A stretch of 64,000 nt of DNA, from assembly GCA_025526995.1 (NCBI GenBank), contig JAHLKG010000015.1, positions 620,001 to 684,000 of the forward strand, written 5' to 3'. This DNA is from Powellomyces hirtus. Taxonomy: Eukaryota; Chytridiomycota; Chytridiomycetes; Spizellomycetales; Powellomycetaceae. Under the pieces are notes generated by a model. It was not told where the DNA came from. It ran no database searches and saw only the letters and a list, made by a program, of their open reading frames with translations. This document shows, piece after piece, positions 19,475 to 29,008 of this stretch (its first letter is position 1; every line of letters starts with the position of its first letter). The position numbers were made by a program, and so were the translations under genes.

Positions 19475-22400
19475 TTACTCATTCGGGAGCTCCGTCATGG
19501 ACGCTTTTGTCATTGGCGTGATGTTGTTGTCGTAGTGCTTGATGCACATGCTTTCGCGATGGTATTTGAATGCCGGGGCCGGTAAAGGCTTCGTAAGTGA
19601 GTCGGCTACCATTTCAGCGGTGGGTAAGTACTCCAGGTGAATCTCCTTGTCGATGTGATCACGAATGAAGTGATGTCGAATGTCGATGTGCTTGGTACAG
19701 GCGTGATGCACGGGATTCATTGCCAACGAGATGCATGACTGATTGTCTTCGTAGATCGTTGTAGGTCGAGCATTCTCATTGAGATATTCGGGGATTTGTA
19801 GTTCTTGCAGAAGTGAGCGAAGCCAGATTGTCTCTTGAGTGGCGAATGAAAGTGCCATGTATTCAGCTTCGGTAGATGAGAGAGCAACGGTGGGTTGGCG
19901 CTTCGAAGCCCAAGTAACAGGGCCCGCATTTCCAATGTAGAAAAGGTAGCCAGTGATTGACCGTCGATTAATGATATTGTTTCCCCAATCGGCATCGCTG
20001 TAGCCGTGAAGGGTAACGTTGTTTCCGCCGATGCAGAGGCTGTAATTTGATGTTCCCCGTAGGTAGCGAAGGACGCGCTTTGCAGTTTGCAGATGTTGAG
20101 GCGAAGGATTGCTTGCGAAGCGAGAAAGCATACTGACCGCGACAGCGATGTCAGGGCGCGTGCATATCATCAGGTACATGAGAGAACCAACAATTTCGCG
20201 ATATTCTCCTTCTTGCGGGTTAGGTGAAGTCTTTGTATTTTCGACTTCGTAGGGTTCGAGCTTGGTCTGGTCCATCGGAGTGTTGACGGGCTTGCAATCT
20301 TGCATACCAAAGCGCTCAAGGATGTCATTTACATATGACTCTTGATCGAGATAGATGACGTGCCTTGAGTAATCGCGTCGAACTCTCATTCTTAGGTAGT
20401 GGTTGACTTTGCCTAGGTCTGTCATGTTGAACTTGTTGTGCAGGGATGTCTTGATTGACGAGATTTCCGATTCGGTCTTTGCGAAAATGAGGAGATCGTC
20501 TACGTAGACGGAGATGTACTGCGATGAGTCACTTTCAGGTAGAGTTCTGATGTAGACGGCATTGTCATTTGCCAGGCGCTTGAATCCCAAAGAAGTCAGT
20601 TCTTTGTGAAGTAGGGAGTACCATTCGCGCGGGGCTTGTTTTAGACCGTAAAGGGCCTTTCGGAGTCGAAGGATGGTCCCGGGCGGAAAGCCAGAGCCTT
20701 CAGGAGCATAGATTAGGATGGTCTCGGTAACAATCCCATTCAGGAATGCGGTTACTACATCCATTTGATGGCATTTCAAGCCTAGACTGGCGGCGAGAGC
20801 GAGAAGGACGCGTTGGGTAGCAATCTTGGCAACCGGAGCGTAGGTTTTGTTGTAGTCGATGCCGTAGCGTTGTTCAAAGCCTTTCACTACAAGCCGGGCC
20901 TTGTATCGTTGGGGTTGACCATTCAGGTCTCGCTTAATCTTGAATACCCATTTAGTGCGGATGGGCCGTTGATTGTGCGGTAAGGATTTGGGGCTAATGA
21001 CTTCCCATGTTTCATTGGTATGAAGGGACTTCAATTCAGCATTTATGGCCTCGGTCCACTTCGGCGCGTCATCTGATGAGAGCGCTTGTTTGTAGGTTTG
21101 GGGTTCTTTGGTACTTGCAGCCGAAAGGGCGCTCGCCGTCTTCTCGTTGATGTAGTCGGCAAAGACTGTCAAATGATTGACATTTTCGAGCGGTTCCCAT
21201 GTATTATCTTTGTCTTCGAATCCTAGCCATTTGCAGAGGGATTCGGGGCCTTCCGGGCCATCACGTGAGTCGAGAATCTCTTCGACTTCGTAGAGTTCTT
21301 CGGGCGGGATGTAGTCTTTCGCGAGTTCGAGTGCTGAATTTTCGTCGAACGTTACATCGCGAGAAATGACTATTTCTTGACGGTTGTCATCCCAACAGCG
21401 GTAAGCGCCGTCAAATTCGTAACCGATGAGTTTGAGGCGTGTGGCGCGCGGTGCCAACTTTGAGACTTGTTTTCTCTTGACGAGATGCACGAAGGCATCG
21501 GCCCAAATCACACGAAGGTGAGAGAGTGAGGGCTCTTCGCCGTTGAGTCGTTCGTACGGCGTAATGTTGTTATTGGACTTGTGGGGTAGGCGATTCCGTA
21601 AGTAGACTGATGTAGCCGCTAACTCGGTCCAGAGTTGTTTCGGGATGCCATATGAGTGTTCCAAAGAACTAATGGTGTCGAACAGGGTGAGGTTGAACCT
21701 TTCAGCTACAATGTTAGACTGTGGGGAATCTGCAGCGGTGAGTTCGTGCAGAATGCCCTTTTTCGAAATGAATTCTTTCAGATCGTGATTGACAAACTCC
21801 CCCCCGCGATCGGAATGAAGTCGTCTGACCCTTTCGTTGGTCTGTTTTTCGATGAAATTGATGAATTCAATCAATTTTGCAGTAGATTCGCTCTTCGTCT
21901 TCAAGAAGAAGATCCATGTGAAGCGGGAATAGTCATCGATCACAACGAGGGCATATTTCTCATCGCCAACCGCGGGTATGTGCGGACCGTTTAGGTCGAA
22001 ATGTAGGCGATCGAGTGGCGTCTTGGACCGTGTCATCGTACCGTTGAATGGTGAGCGCTTGTGCTTACCAAACTCGCAACCTTTGCAGACTTCGTTGGTC
22101 ATTGGGAGCTTGAGTTGCTTCATGATGTGAGTGCCAGGATGGCCCAATCGGTGATGCCAGAGGGTTCCTTCGTTGACAGGAGAAAAGGGACCAGAACAAG
22201 CCCCAGAAGAAGCCGCCGAAGCAGCGGCGGCGGCGGCATCGGCGGATGGTGCCCCCGAGGGGGCACCATCCTTGGCATCATCCGATGCCTTTGGGGCGGC
22301 CGGCCCCCCACCACAGCACCCACAACTCTCACTCTCCAGTGGGGGGCTGGCCAGCCCCAAATTGGGGCGGCCAGCCCCCTCACTGGAGAGTATGGGGCCG

Positions 22401-24343
22401 GCTGGCCCCCCATTCGGGGCAGCCGGCCCCTCCGACGTGGCTTGGAGCGGGGTAGAACGCGTGACCGCCATACCGGTAGCGTCTGTCGACAGGTTGAGTG
22501 CTTGAATCGATGTATCGGACGCGTGTGTCAGTACATTGGACGCGTTTGTCCATTTTGTCAATTCGGTAGATGTATTTTTCGACGCGTGTGTTGGTACATT
22601 GGACGCGTGTGACCTTGAGCGAGTTTGAGTAGCGAAAGCCATCGGAGTTGGCGAGATGTGATACATTCCTCGAACGAGGGGTATGGTGATGTCATTCGTA
22701 GTGCCATTGCAGTCTTGAATGATAGCGCTCTCATCTTCAAAGGTGACTCTCTTTCCATCTTTGGTGAGTGCGGAGACCGAGATGAGAGTCTTGGCGAGTT
22801 TCGGAACGTAGAGAACATCAGTGAGGGGTACATCTCCATCTGGAAGCTTCAAGATAACGTTCCCTTTTGCTTCGGCATCGAGAAAGGTGTTGTTTCCAAA
22901 TCTGACGCGCGTTGAGTGCTCTTCGTAGGATTCGAGAATGGAAATGTCATTCGTCATGTGCTGTGAGCAGCCCGAATCCAGGTAAGCCAATGTAGTGGCG
23001 TTATGTGCTTCTGCAATGTTGGCATTAGCAGCGGGTTTTAAGGCTTCGACTGCCTTGGCTTTGAGGGGACAATTGAATGGGGTATGTTCATTCGAATTGC
23101 ATAACCAACAGGGGAAGTTCTGTCTCTTCTTCGAGTCTGTGGTCTTCTTCGCGTCGGTCTTCTTGTGACTTGAGCCGTCTTTCTTTGAAGGTTGGGCTTC
23201 GAGCGCGATGTTTTCGCTCTTCTTGGCGAAACGGTTGTTTTGGTTACTCTTGTTACTTCCGTTATCCAGATGCTTGGCAGCTGCCATGAGGCCATGGAGA
23301 TCCTTGAAACTTTGAGTTCTGACGAGCTCTGCATGATGTTCATTCATTCCGCGAAGGTAAAACCACTTGTAGATTTCGAACGGCACCTTCAAGGGGATTT
23401 GACTTGTGATCTTCGTGAATGAGGTATTGTACTGCGAGATGGAATGACTTCCTTGTCGGAGTCTTTCAAGTTGAGCGAGTAAAGTTTCTTTGTGATCGGT
23501 TGGTTGGTAACGCGAGAGGAAGGGAGGCTTGAAGGATTCCCAATCCGTGATGGGCTCCACCATCCCTTGTTCGCCATCTTTCTGGTGATTACGATACCAT
23601 TGTTTTGCTTCGCCAGAGAGCTTCGTGAAGATGAATGAGAGTTGTTCTTCTTCAGATACAGGTTTTAGGCGAAAGACTAAAGTAAGTTGATCGATGAAGT
23701 CGGCGAGTTTTGAGAGATTTCCCGTCCCGTCGAAAGTAGTTACTGCATCGATCGCAGATTTGAAGTATGCGAATGATGTACGTTGTGCGTCTCGATCATC
23801 GCTCTTTCTGCTGCTTGTAGTTGTTGTGCTCTCCGTTGGGGAAGACAGACGAAAGTGAGGGGCAACTGGGGCTTCAACTTCGCCGTGAGTAATGTGTTGA
23901 TGTAGAAAAGGGTACTCAAGGCCCGCTTTTGGGCTTCTCATCGGTGAAACGGCCGTAGAATGACCACCGATATGAGGCTTTTCGTACTTCTCGGGTTGTT
24001 GATGGGAAGTTGATGTAGCGAGAGGGTTTGAACTAGTCAATAAAGTCCTCTCCAACCTGTCCATCCAATGGTCGAGCTTTTCGTCGATTTCCATCTTGAA
24101 CCTCTGCAGAATTTCCATGACAATGTCAGTCGGTACTTCGGACGGTACTATCGCCGAGTCTGCATGAATTTCTCCATGATTCATCTCATCCACATCGGCA
24201 TCTGCGTCGTGGGAATCATGGTAGATCAAGGCATCGATATTAACGTCTTCTTCAGCATCAGGACCCCGTTGGGCTTCTCGTGTGGCTTGACGGGCTTGTT
24301 GGCGGGTCTGCACTCCTTGAATGGGAGATCTTGCAGTAGGCAT
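19475..24343 (-). CDS. Copia-B gag-pol polyprotein with chromodomain, intact
   Basis: One uninterrupted frame of 1,622 codons, ATG complementary to 24,341-24,343. The order is: gag core (about residues 190-370), CCHC knuckle CWLCNSNEHTPFNC (about 410), protease with LAYLDSGCSQHM (about 455), a long low-complexity linker (about 560-715), integrase zinc finger HHRLGHPG...CKGCEFG (about 725-755) and the DDE core (LHFDLNGPH, HSDRGGEF, NIVAERFN). An unexpected chromodomain follows (about 1,018-1,065: YEVEEILDSRD, CKWLGFEDKDNTWEPLENV). Then come reverse transcriptase with intact YVDDLL (about 1,279) and RNase H with SSTEAEYMAL and TKHIDIRHHFIRDH. All catalytic residues are present, and a primer site and LTRs flank it. 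It may be mobile or only recently silenced. The protease reads DSGC where DSGA is more common. Confidence 0.95.
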   Translation of the reverse strand: MPTARSPIQGVQTRQQARQATREAQRGPDAEEDVNIDALIYHDSHDADADVDEMNHGEIHADSAIVPSEVPTDIVMEILQRFKMEIDEKLDHWMDRLERTLLTSSNPLATSTSHQQPEKYEKPHIGGHSTAVSPMRSPKAGLEYPFLHQHITHGEVEAPVAPHFRLSSPTESTTTTSSRKSDDRDAQRTSFAYFKSAIDAVTTFDGTGNLSKLADFIDQLTLVFRLKPVSEEEQLSFIFTKLSGEAKQWYRNHQKDGEQGMVEPITDWESFKPPFLSRYQPTDHKETLLAQLERLRQGSHSISQYNTSFTKITSQIPLKVPFEIYKWFYLRGMNEHHAELVRTQSFKDLHGLMAAAKHLDNGSNKSNQNNRFAKKSENIALEAQPSKKDGSSHKKTDAKKTTDSKKRQNFPCWLCNSNEHTPFNCPLKAKAVEALKPAANANIAEAHNATTLAYLDSGCSQHMTNDISILESYEEHSTRVRFGNNTFLDAEAKGNVILKLPDGDVPLTDVLYVPKLAKTLISVSALTKDGKRVTFEDESAIIQDCNGTTNDITIPLVRGMYHISPTPMAFATQTRSRSHASNVPTHASKNTSTELTKWTNASNVLTHASDTSIQALNLSTDATGMAVTRSTPLQATSEGPAAPNGGPAGPILSSEGAGRPNLGLASPPLESESCGCCGGGPAAPKASDDAKDGAPSGAPSADAAAAAASAASSGACSGPFSPVNEGTLWHHRLGHPGTHIMKQLKLPMTNEVCKGCEFGKHKRSPFNGTMTRSKTPLDRLHFDLNGPHIPAVGDEKYALVVIDDYSRFTWIFFLKTKSESTAKLIEFINFIEKQTNERVRRLHSDRGGEFVNHDLKEFISKKGILHELTAADSPQSNIVAERFNLTLFDTISSLEHSYGIPKQLWTELAATSVYLRNRLPHKSNNNITPYERLNGEEPSLSHLRVIWADAFVHLVKRKQVSKLAPRATRLKLIGYEFDGAYRCWDDNRQEIVISRDVTFDENSALELAKDYIPPEELYEVEEILDSRDGPEGPESLCKWLGFEDKDNTWEPLENVNHLTVFADYINEKTASALSAASTKEPQTYKQALSSDDAPKWTEAINAELKSLHTNETWEVISPKSLPHNQRPIRTKWVFKIKRDLNGQPQRYKARLVVKGFEQRYGIDYNKTYAPVAKIATQRVLLALAASLGLKCHQMDVVTAFLNGIVTETILIYAPEGSGFPPGTILRLRKALYGLKQAPREWYSLLHKELTSLGFKRLANDNAVYIRTLPESDSSQYISVYVDDLLIFAKTESEISSIKTSLHNKFNMTDLGKVNHYLRMRVRRDYSRHVIYLDQESYVNDILERFGMQDCKPVNTPMDQTKLEPYEVENTKTSPNPQEGEYREIVGSLMYLMICTRPDIAVAVSMLSRFASNPSPQHLQTAKRVLRYLRGTSNYSLCIGGNNVTLHGYSDADWGNNIINRRSITGYLFYIGNAGPVTWASKRQPTVALSSTEAEYMALSFATQETIWLRSLLQELQIPEYLNENARPTTIYEDNQSCISLAMNPVHHACTKHIDIRHHFIRDHIDKEIHLEYLPTAEMVADSLTKPLPAPAFKYHRESMCIKHYDNNITPMTKASMTELPNE
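22244..22430. repeat. Array of GC-rich hairpins within Copia-B coding sequence
   Basis: Four adjacent inverted repeats: 22,244-22,271 (13-base arms GGATGGTGCCCCC, 2-base loop), 22,275-22,289 (GGCATC/GATGCC), 22,332-22,390 (about 20-base arms starting CTCTCCAGTGGGG, with one interruption) and 22,394-22,430 (GGGGCCGGCTG/CAGCCGGCCCC). They fall in the Ala/Gly/Pro-rich linker between protease and integrase and keep the frame open. A run of GCGTGT/ACATTGGACGCG short repeats follows to about 22,620. Confidence 0.9.
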
Positions 24344-24443
24344 CTTGACGGTGTGCTCGGTACTTTCTTGGCACTTGAATTTGACGGAAGACTGGTAGTT
24401 TTCAGGTTTTTATGAAGGGAGAATGATTCGAATTCGACCGGTC

Positions 24444-24458
24444 TCAGGGCTCATAACC
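24444..24458 (-). other. Copia-B primer-binding site
   Basis: Plus strand TCAGGGCTCATAACC adjoins the LTR at 24,459. It is the same tRNA-iMet anticodon-arm sequence seen beside the other copia elements at 5,140 and 27,545. Confidence 0.85.
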
Positions 24459-24824
24459 TATTGGAGATATCGGCACTTCCAGTACTTTATCGGAATTGCA
24501 GAGGATTGGCCGAATTCGATCGGTCTCCAGTATACTTCGTAAAGGGGGTTTACAGAGCTCTTCTGTGATGCAGATGATGGTGTAGCGTTGTCAGATGCAC
24601 GGAGATGTAATGTATGTGAATGTATTTCTTGTCTTAGAGTCTTGTTGGTAATGTCTCGCTTCGAGCGTTCTAATCTACTTTTTTCTCCAATCACGTGATC
24701 ACACGTGATCCAATTCAGCTCTTAGCGTTACCGGTATGGTGGTCACGCGTTCTAGTCGGAGAATCCAAGTAAGGATCTAATGTAAGGACCAAACGTTGAG
24801 TATGCAAGTCTCAACATTCCAATA
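24459..24824 (-). repeat. Copia-B-family LTR, copy 2
   Basis: TATTGGAGATATC to ATTCCAATA, adjoining the primer site of the polyprotein element, so by position its 5' LTR. It differs from copy 1 at roughly 20 positions. That is much more than copy 1 differs from copy 4, so it may have been acquired by recombination. Its outer flank (GCTCGATTCC) is Copia-C coding sequence, not the TCAAC duplication. Confidence 0.85.
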
Positions 24825-27557
24825 GCTCGATTCCCCATTTTATCTCGTCCTTTGCTTGTTAGAACGGAATACGCCACGCAACCAATACGCCGAAGATGGG
24901 CAACATCAGGACGCCGGCCAAATAAGATTTCATGCGGTGTCTTCTTGTTGATGCGGTTGTACATAAGGGAATAGATGTATCCAGCCGCTACCAGTAGAGC
25001 AGGCCAGAATCTTCGAGGTAGTTTCGTATCTGCAAAGGTGGCGCGGACCCTGTCCAGCGCCGTGCGATGCCATTGTTTGGCAATCCCGTTTTGCTGACTC
25101 AAATAGGCCGCAGACTTTTGATGAGTGATACCATTTTTCAATAGGTACTCTAGAACCTCGCCAAAGTATTCGGTGCCTCGATCCGTTCGTAGAATCTTGA
25201 TTTGTCGGTCAGTCTGTTTCTCAATCCAATCCTTGTCGAGTATGACTGCTGAATCCTTTGAAGGAATAGGGAAAACAGTCACGTATCTGGATGCGTGTTC
25301 AATGAACTCCAGCGAATAGCGTGATCCTTCGTAACCAGGGATACAAAATGGTCCCTGTAGGTCTGAATGCATCAGCTCACAGATCTCCCTGGTTTCAGCA
25401 TTACCAAGGGAGAATGGAAGACGAGCGGCTTTTCCTAGCACGCAGGCTTCACAATCTTTGAAGTCACTTAGATCCCCCACTACGGACCAACTGTCCATAA
25501 CCGATGCCATCTTCTCCAGGACGTGTTTGCCAACGTGTCCAAGACGAGCATGAGCGAGTGTAGGAGAGACTTCGACAGTGCATGCTTCTGAATCTGACCA
25601 CAGACTTTCAGATAGCAGCGTACCTTGCAGGTAATACGCGTTGTTGCGGCGTAAGCCTTTGGCGATATCTTTGCCGTCTCGCGTGAAAATGACGTCTCCA
25701 TTCGATTTGAAGAGCACGTCAACACCTTGATCGTTACATTTCGCTACCGATACGAGATCTCGTCATAATCCTGGCACATGCAGGACTCCGCCCAACTCGA
25801 GCGGATTCGGATAGTCGTTAACTTCTACTCGTACCGTACCTCGAACTGTAGAGGGTAGTGATGTTTTGTCAGGAAGCATAACAGCTCTGACATCACTGTA
25901 CACGGTTGAGTGATCCAAGGTCGCTTTGTGAGGTGTCATGTGGTCCGTGGCGCCAGAGTCGATGAGGGCTTCATACGGTTGTTCTTGGCGGACCCAGACG
26001 TGTAATGCTTCCACAGCATTTGTGCTAACAGCACCATCAGACGACTGCTTCGTCTTGTTCTTCTCCATCTCGGATTTGAACTTCTTTAACACTTCGCACT
26101 CCTGTGTCCGGTGTTTAGTGTCTCCACAGGCCCAACAACCCAACTTGTGTGATTGGCCTTTGTTTGATGGAGTGGATCCTTGTCCTTCTTGCCGTTCGTT
26201 GACTTCTCCCCGTGGGTCTTGCTACCCTTTTGTTTCTTAGAGGCGTCAGTGTGTGCGGCACCTGGTCGCGTATCCGTTGAGGTCCCGCTAGGTTTCTTAG
26301 CCATGTTGGCGACAATCCTGGATGCAGCGGCCTGTAAACTGCTCAAATCCGTTATGTTTTCTTCATTAGCCTGAACCAAGGCCGCAAGGTCTGGTGTTAG
26401 CGCGTTGATGAAGTAATCCTGAAGGACGTAATCCGGTGTCTTCGGCAGAGAAAATGCCAGCATGTTGAACTGAGTGATGTACTCATCCATGCGGCCTTTG
26501 GAACGCAATTCCCGTAATTTCTGCAGCGAATCTCTTGTGTGGTTTCGTGGCGCAAAACGCGCCAGAAGGGTGGACCTAAGACCGGTGTTGGTTCTGCCTG
26601 AATCAACGTCTTCAAAGTCATGCCACGTCGTAATTTCGTTCCTTTTGCTTGGGGAGAGCGACTGCCACCAAGTGTATGCCCATCCTGTGAGTTTCGCAGC
26701 CACAAAATCTACGAGAAACTCGGGCGGAACCATTTCGTACTTCACAACTGTCTCAATCTTGTCGATGAACGTTTGAAGTTTGACCATATTGGATTCTTCA
26801 TTGTAGGACCCAATATCTTTCAGCGTTCCATCCACAAAAGCCTTCGCACCTCAACTGTCGATGATTTTGGTCGTCACGCTGTGTATGCTCGATGTCGGTG
26901 ATGTAGGGCGGCGTTCGAATGGAGAACGTTGGTATTCCTGTTGAGCTCCAATCTCCTGATTGTACTCTGTCCACGGTGCAGTGAACCCGTCGTTGCGAGT
27001 GGGTGATGGTGCGCGTACGTGCCGTTGCGCCGTACGTACCTGAGGGTTGATCGGGATGTTCATATCCTGATCCATGCGCCATTTCATTTGGAGCATTTCC
27101 GTTAGTTGGGCTAGAGAATTCTCAAGCCGATCTATCCTATCCATGTCCGCCCCACGCGGGCGTACATGCACGGTGTTCGCAGATTCCCCACTTGGGAATG
27201 CCGCTGGAGTACTGTAGTTGATCGTTCTGTGATCATCCGTACTGCTTGATAGGGGACGGGTATCGACCTTGCCATCGTGTCGGTCGATGTTTCGGGTACG
27301 CCCTTCCAATGCATCGTCGCCCTCGTTGGCATCAACACTCAAAGGCATTGGCTCTGCCAGTGTATCGTTTCTGGCAGAGTTCCCTCCATTGCTTGGTGAT
27401 GTCCACTCACCAGGCACTTGTGCGCTTTTCTTGGCGGCACGTTCTACGGCTCGTTGTAGCGTATTGGACCCTGGGGTCCGTTGACCCGTTAGGCGTCTTA
27501 ACATACTACGAGTGTACCGGGGGCTCGTTTCGTTGCCTACCGTTTCAGGGCTCATAA
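24825..27557 (-). pseudogene. Copia-C gag, protease and integrase, truncated
   Basis: Minus strand from the primer site. The gag frame starts with the ATG inside the primer site (27,555). It has an in-frame TGA at 26,848-26,850 and continues with LVDFVAAKLTGWAYTWWQSL and SLQKLRELRSKGRMDEYITQF. The zinc knuckle is CWACGDTKHRTQEC. The protease has EALIDSGATDHMTPH. A second in-frame TGA at 25,760-25,762 replaces an expected arginine in LHVPGL-x-RDLVSV. The integrase zinc finger (HARLGHVGKHVLEK, CEACVLGKAARLPF) and core (ELMHSDLQGPF, LRTDRGTEYFGEVL, NGIAKQWHRTALD) follow. It ends abruptly at LTR copy 2 before RT. The usual catalytic glutamate context NG-x-AE-R reads NGIAKQW, so Glu appears changed. 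Confidence 0.88.
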
Positions 27558-27559
27558 CC
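27545..27559 (-). other. Copia-C primer-binding site overlapping the gag ATG
   Basis: TTCAGGGCTCATAACC on the plus strand again matches the tRNA-iMet anticodon arm and adjoins the LTR at 27,560. The complement contains GGTTATGAGCCC, whose ATG is the first start codon of the gag frame. Confidence 0.75.
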
Positions 27560-27799
27560 TGTTGGTCTGAGAGTATCTGGGTAGATAGTTGAGGAAGCTT
27601 TCAGGGTAGTTGACTGAGCAGAACAACGAAGTAACTTAATCCCGCTCTATTCGAGAAAAAGAGAAAAGTCCCACCGATATATTAAGTATGTAAGGAAAAC
27701 TACTTATATCGGAGTTGATCACGTGGGTTCACGTGATCACGTGATACGCCCTGCGATGGCGCAGTTGTGACTCGATGACAGAGTCTGTACGTGCTAACA
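27560..27799 (-). repeat. 5' LTR of Copia-C
   Basis: TGTTGGTCTGAG to CGTGCTAACA, 240 bases with TG/CA ends. It contains overlapping CACGTGATCACGTG palindromes near 27,720-27,750. Its outer flank GTCTT is the middle of a Copia-B-type LTR (copy 3), so Copia-C inserted into that LTR. The partner 3' LTR is missing. Confidence 0.8.
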
Positions 27800-28014
27800 G
27801 TCTTATCGGTAATATTTTGCTTGTCGAGCGTTCTAATCTACTTTTTCTCCGATCACATGATCACGCGTGATCCAATTCAGCTTTTAGCGTTACCGGTATC
27901 ACGGCCACGCATTCTAGCCGGAGAATCCAAGTAAGGATCTAATGTAAGGACTAACGTTGAGTACGCAAGGCTCAACATTCCAATACACCCCCTGTCCGAG
28001 CAATCGATCCGTGG
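27800..28014 (-). repeat. Copia-B-family LTR copy 3 (partial) with polypurine tract
   Basis: Matches the right half of copies 1 and 2 from GTCTTATCGGTAAT to ATTCCAATA at 27,985. It then continues with CACCCCCTGTCCGAGCAATCGATCCG, the same bases that follow copy 1, so it is a 3' LTR plus polypurine tract from another Copia-B-type element. Its left half is cut off by the Copia-C LTR. Confidence 0.85.
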
Positions 28015-28286
28015 TGTAACGTCAAAGGAAGCTTTGATAGTTGGTAGTAATAAATAGTGTGTATTATCGTGTGTTGTAAGGTAACGAGCGGAGAAGGCGA
28101 CCAGCGGCTGACAGCTTTATATAATGCGTGTCAGGGTGGCGCACACATAATTTATCCGCGAGGCGCTTTATTGCCTATGAGTCAGGAGTCATGTGTATCA
28201 CCGATGAACGGGTGGCCAGCCCGAACAAAGGATCGCGTATAACGTAATCAGAAAGTCACGAAGAAGTATAAGAATATGAGGTTTCC
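28015..28286 (-). repeat. Inverted Gypsy-B-family LTR fragment
   Basis: Reverse complement of the Gypsy-B LTR, from TGTAACGTCAAAGG to GAGGTTTCC. It lacks the last few bases (CCGACA end). It has no internal Gypsy-B sequence and no duplication at either side, so it is a solo LTR damaged by a later junction with copy 4. Confidence 0.88.
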
Positions 28287-28572
28287 GTAAAGGGGGTTTA
28301 CAGAGCTCTTCTGTGATGCAGATGACGATGTAGCGTTGTCAGATGCACGGAGATGTAATGTATGTGAATGTATTTTTATGTCTTAAAGTCTTATCGGTAA
28401 TGTCTCGCTTCGAGCGTTCTAATCTACTTTTTCTCCAATCACGTGATCACACGTGATCCAATTCAGCTCTTAGCGTTACCGGTATGATGGTCACGCGTTC
28501 TAGTCGGAGAATCCAAGTAAGGATCTAATGTGAGGACCAAACGTTGAGTACGCAAGTCTCAACATTCCAATA
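28287..28572 (-). repeat. Copia-B LTR copy 4, left-truncated
   Basis: From GTAAAGGGGGTTTAC to ATTCCAATA, nearly identical to copy 1. TCAAC follows at 28,573-28,577. About 80 bases of its left end are missing. Confidence 0.9.
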
Positions 28573-28577
28573 TCAAC

Positions 28578-29008
28578 AATCTTAACCTCATTCCATATCC
28601 ACCTGGCGTTAGTCGCAACCTCACCAGCTACAGGCCACCGTATAATTATCCTAGACAAGATTATCAATCGAGAGGCCACGGTCAACGACGTCAAGCACCA
28701 ACAACACCTTGCCCAATTTGCAATCGAATAGGACATTGGTCCGCTGACTGCTGGTACAATATCGGAAATCAACAACATGGTAACCGACGTGGTGGTTCTG
28801 GACAACGAGGCCGTGGAAATGGTCGCGGCCGAGGCGGTCGAGGCCAATCCAATCAAAACCAAAACCAAGCACAAGGACTGGCGAACAACAACATGACGCA
28901 GAATCAGTTAAATCAAATTGTCACGCCGCAGGTGCAAGCGGCCATTCAAAGTGCAGTCGATGTCGCTGATGCCCAACAACGACAAGTGGGTTTTCTCAAC
29001 GGTTGTTA
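28578..29008 (+). pseudogene. Gypsy-B gag, C-terminal part with zinc knuckle
   Basis: Continues the gag frame after the copia complex: NLIPYPPGVSRN, then the CCHC knuckle CPICNRIGHWSADC near 28,710. A GRGNGRGRGGRG-type basic tail follows and ends at a TAG near 29,009. The frame then changes to that of the protease. Confidence 0.85.

Larger units (their letters stand above)
19069..28572 (-). mobile_element. Copia complex inserted in Gypsy-B gag
   Basis: The outermost LTR copies (19,069-19,435 and 28,287-28,572) are flanked by TCAAC at 19,064-19,068 and 28,573-28,577. They differ at only about two positions over the shared 286 bases, so they are the original LTR pair of one insertion. Between them lie an intact copia polyprotein, a second more divergent LTR, half of an unrelated copia (Copia-C) with its 5' LTR, a third partial LTR and an inverted Gypsy-B-type LTR. 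The interior must have been rearranged by further insertions and LTR-LTR recombination. Confidence 0.8.

Noticed and set aside
22120..22612. Plus- and minus-strand Gly/Pro-rich frames over the hairpin region as separate genes
   Set aside because: They lie inside the intact Copia-B frame and come from the GC-rich inverted repeats.
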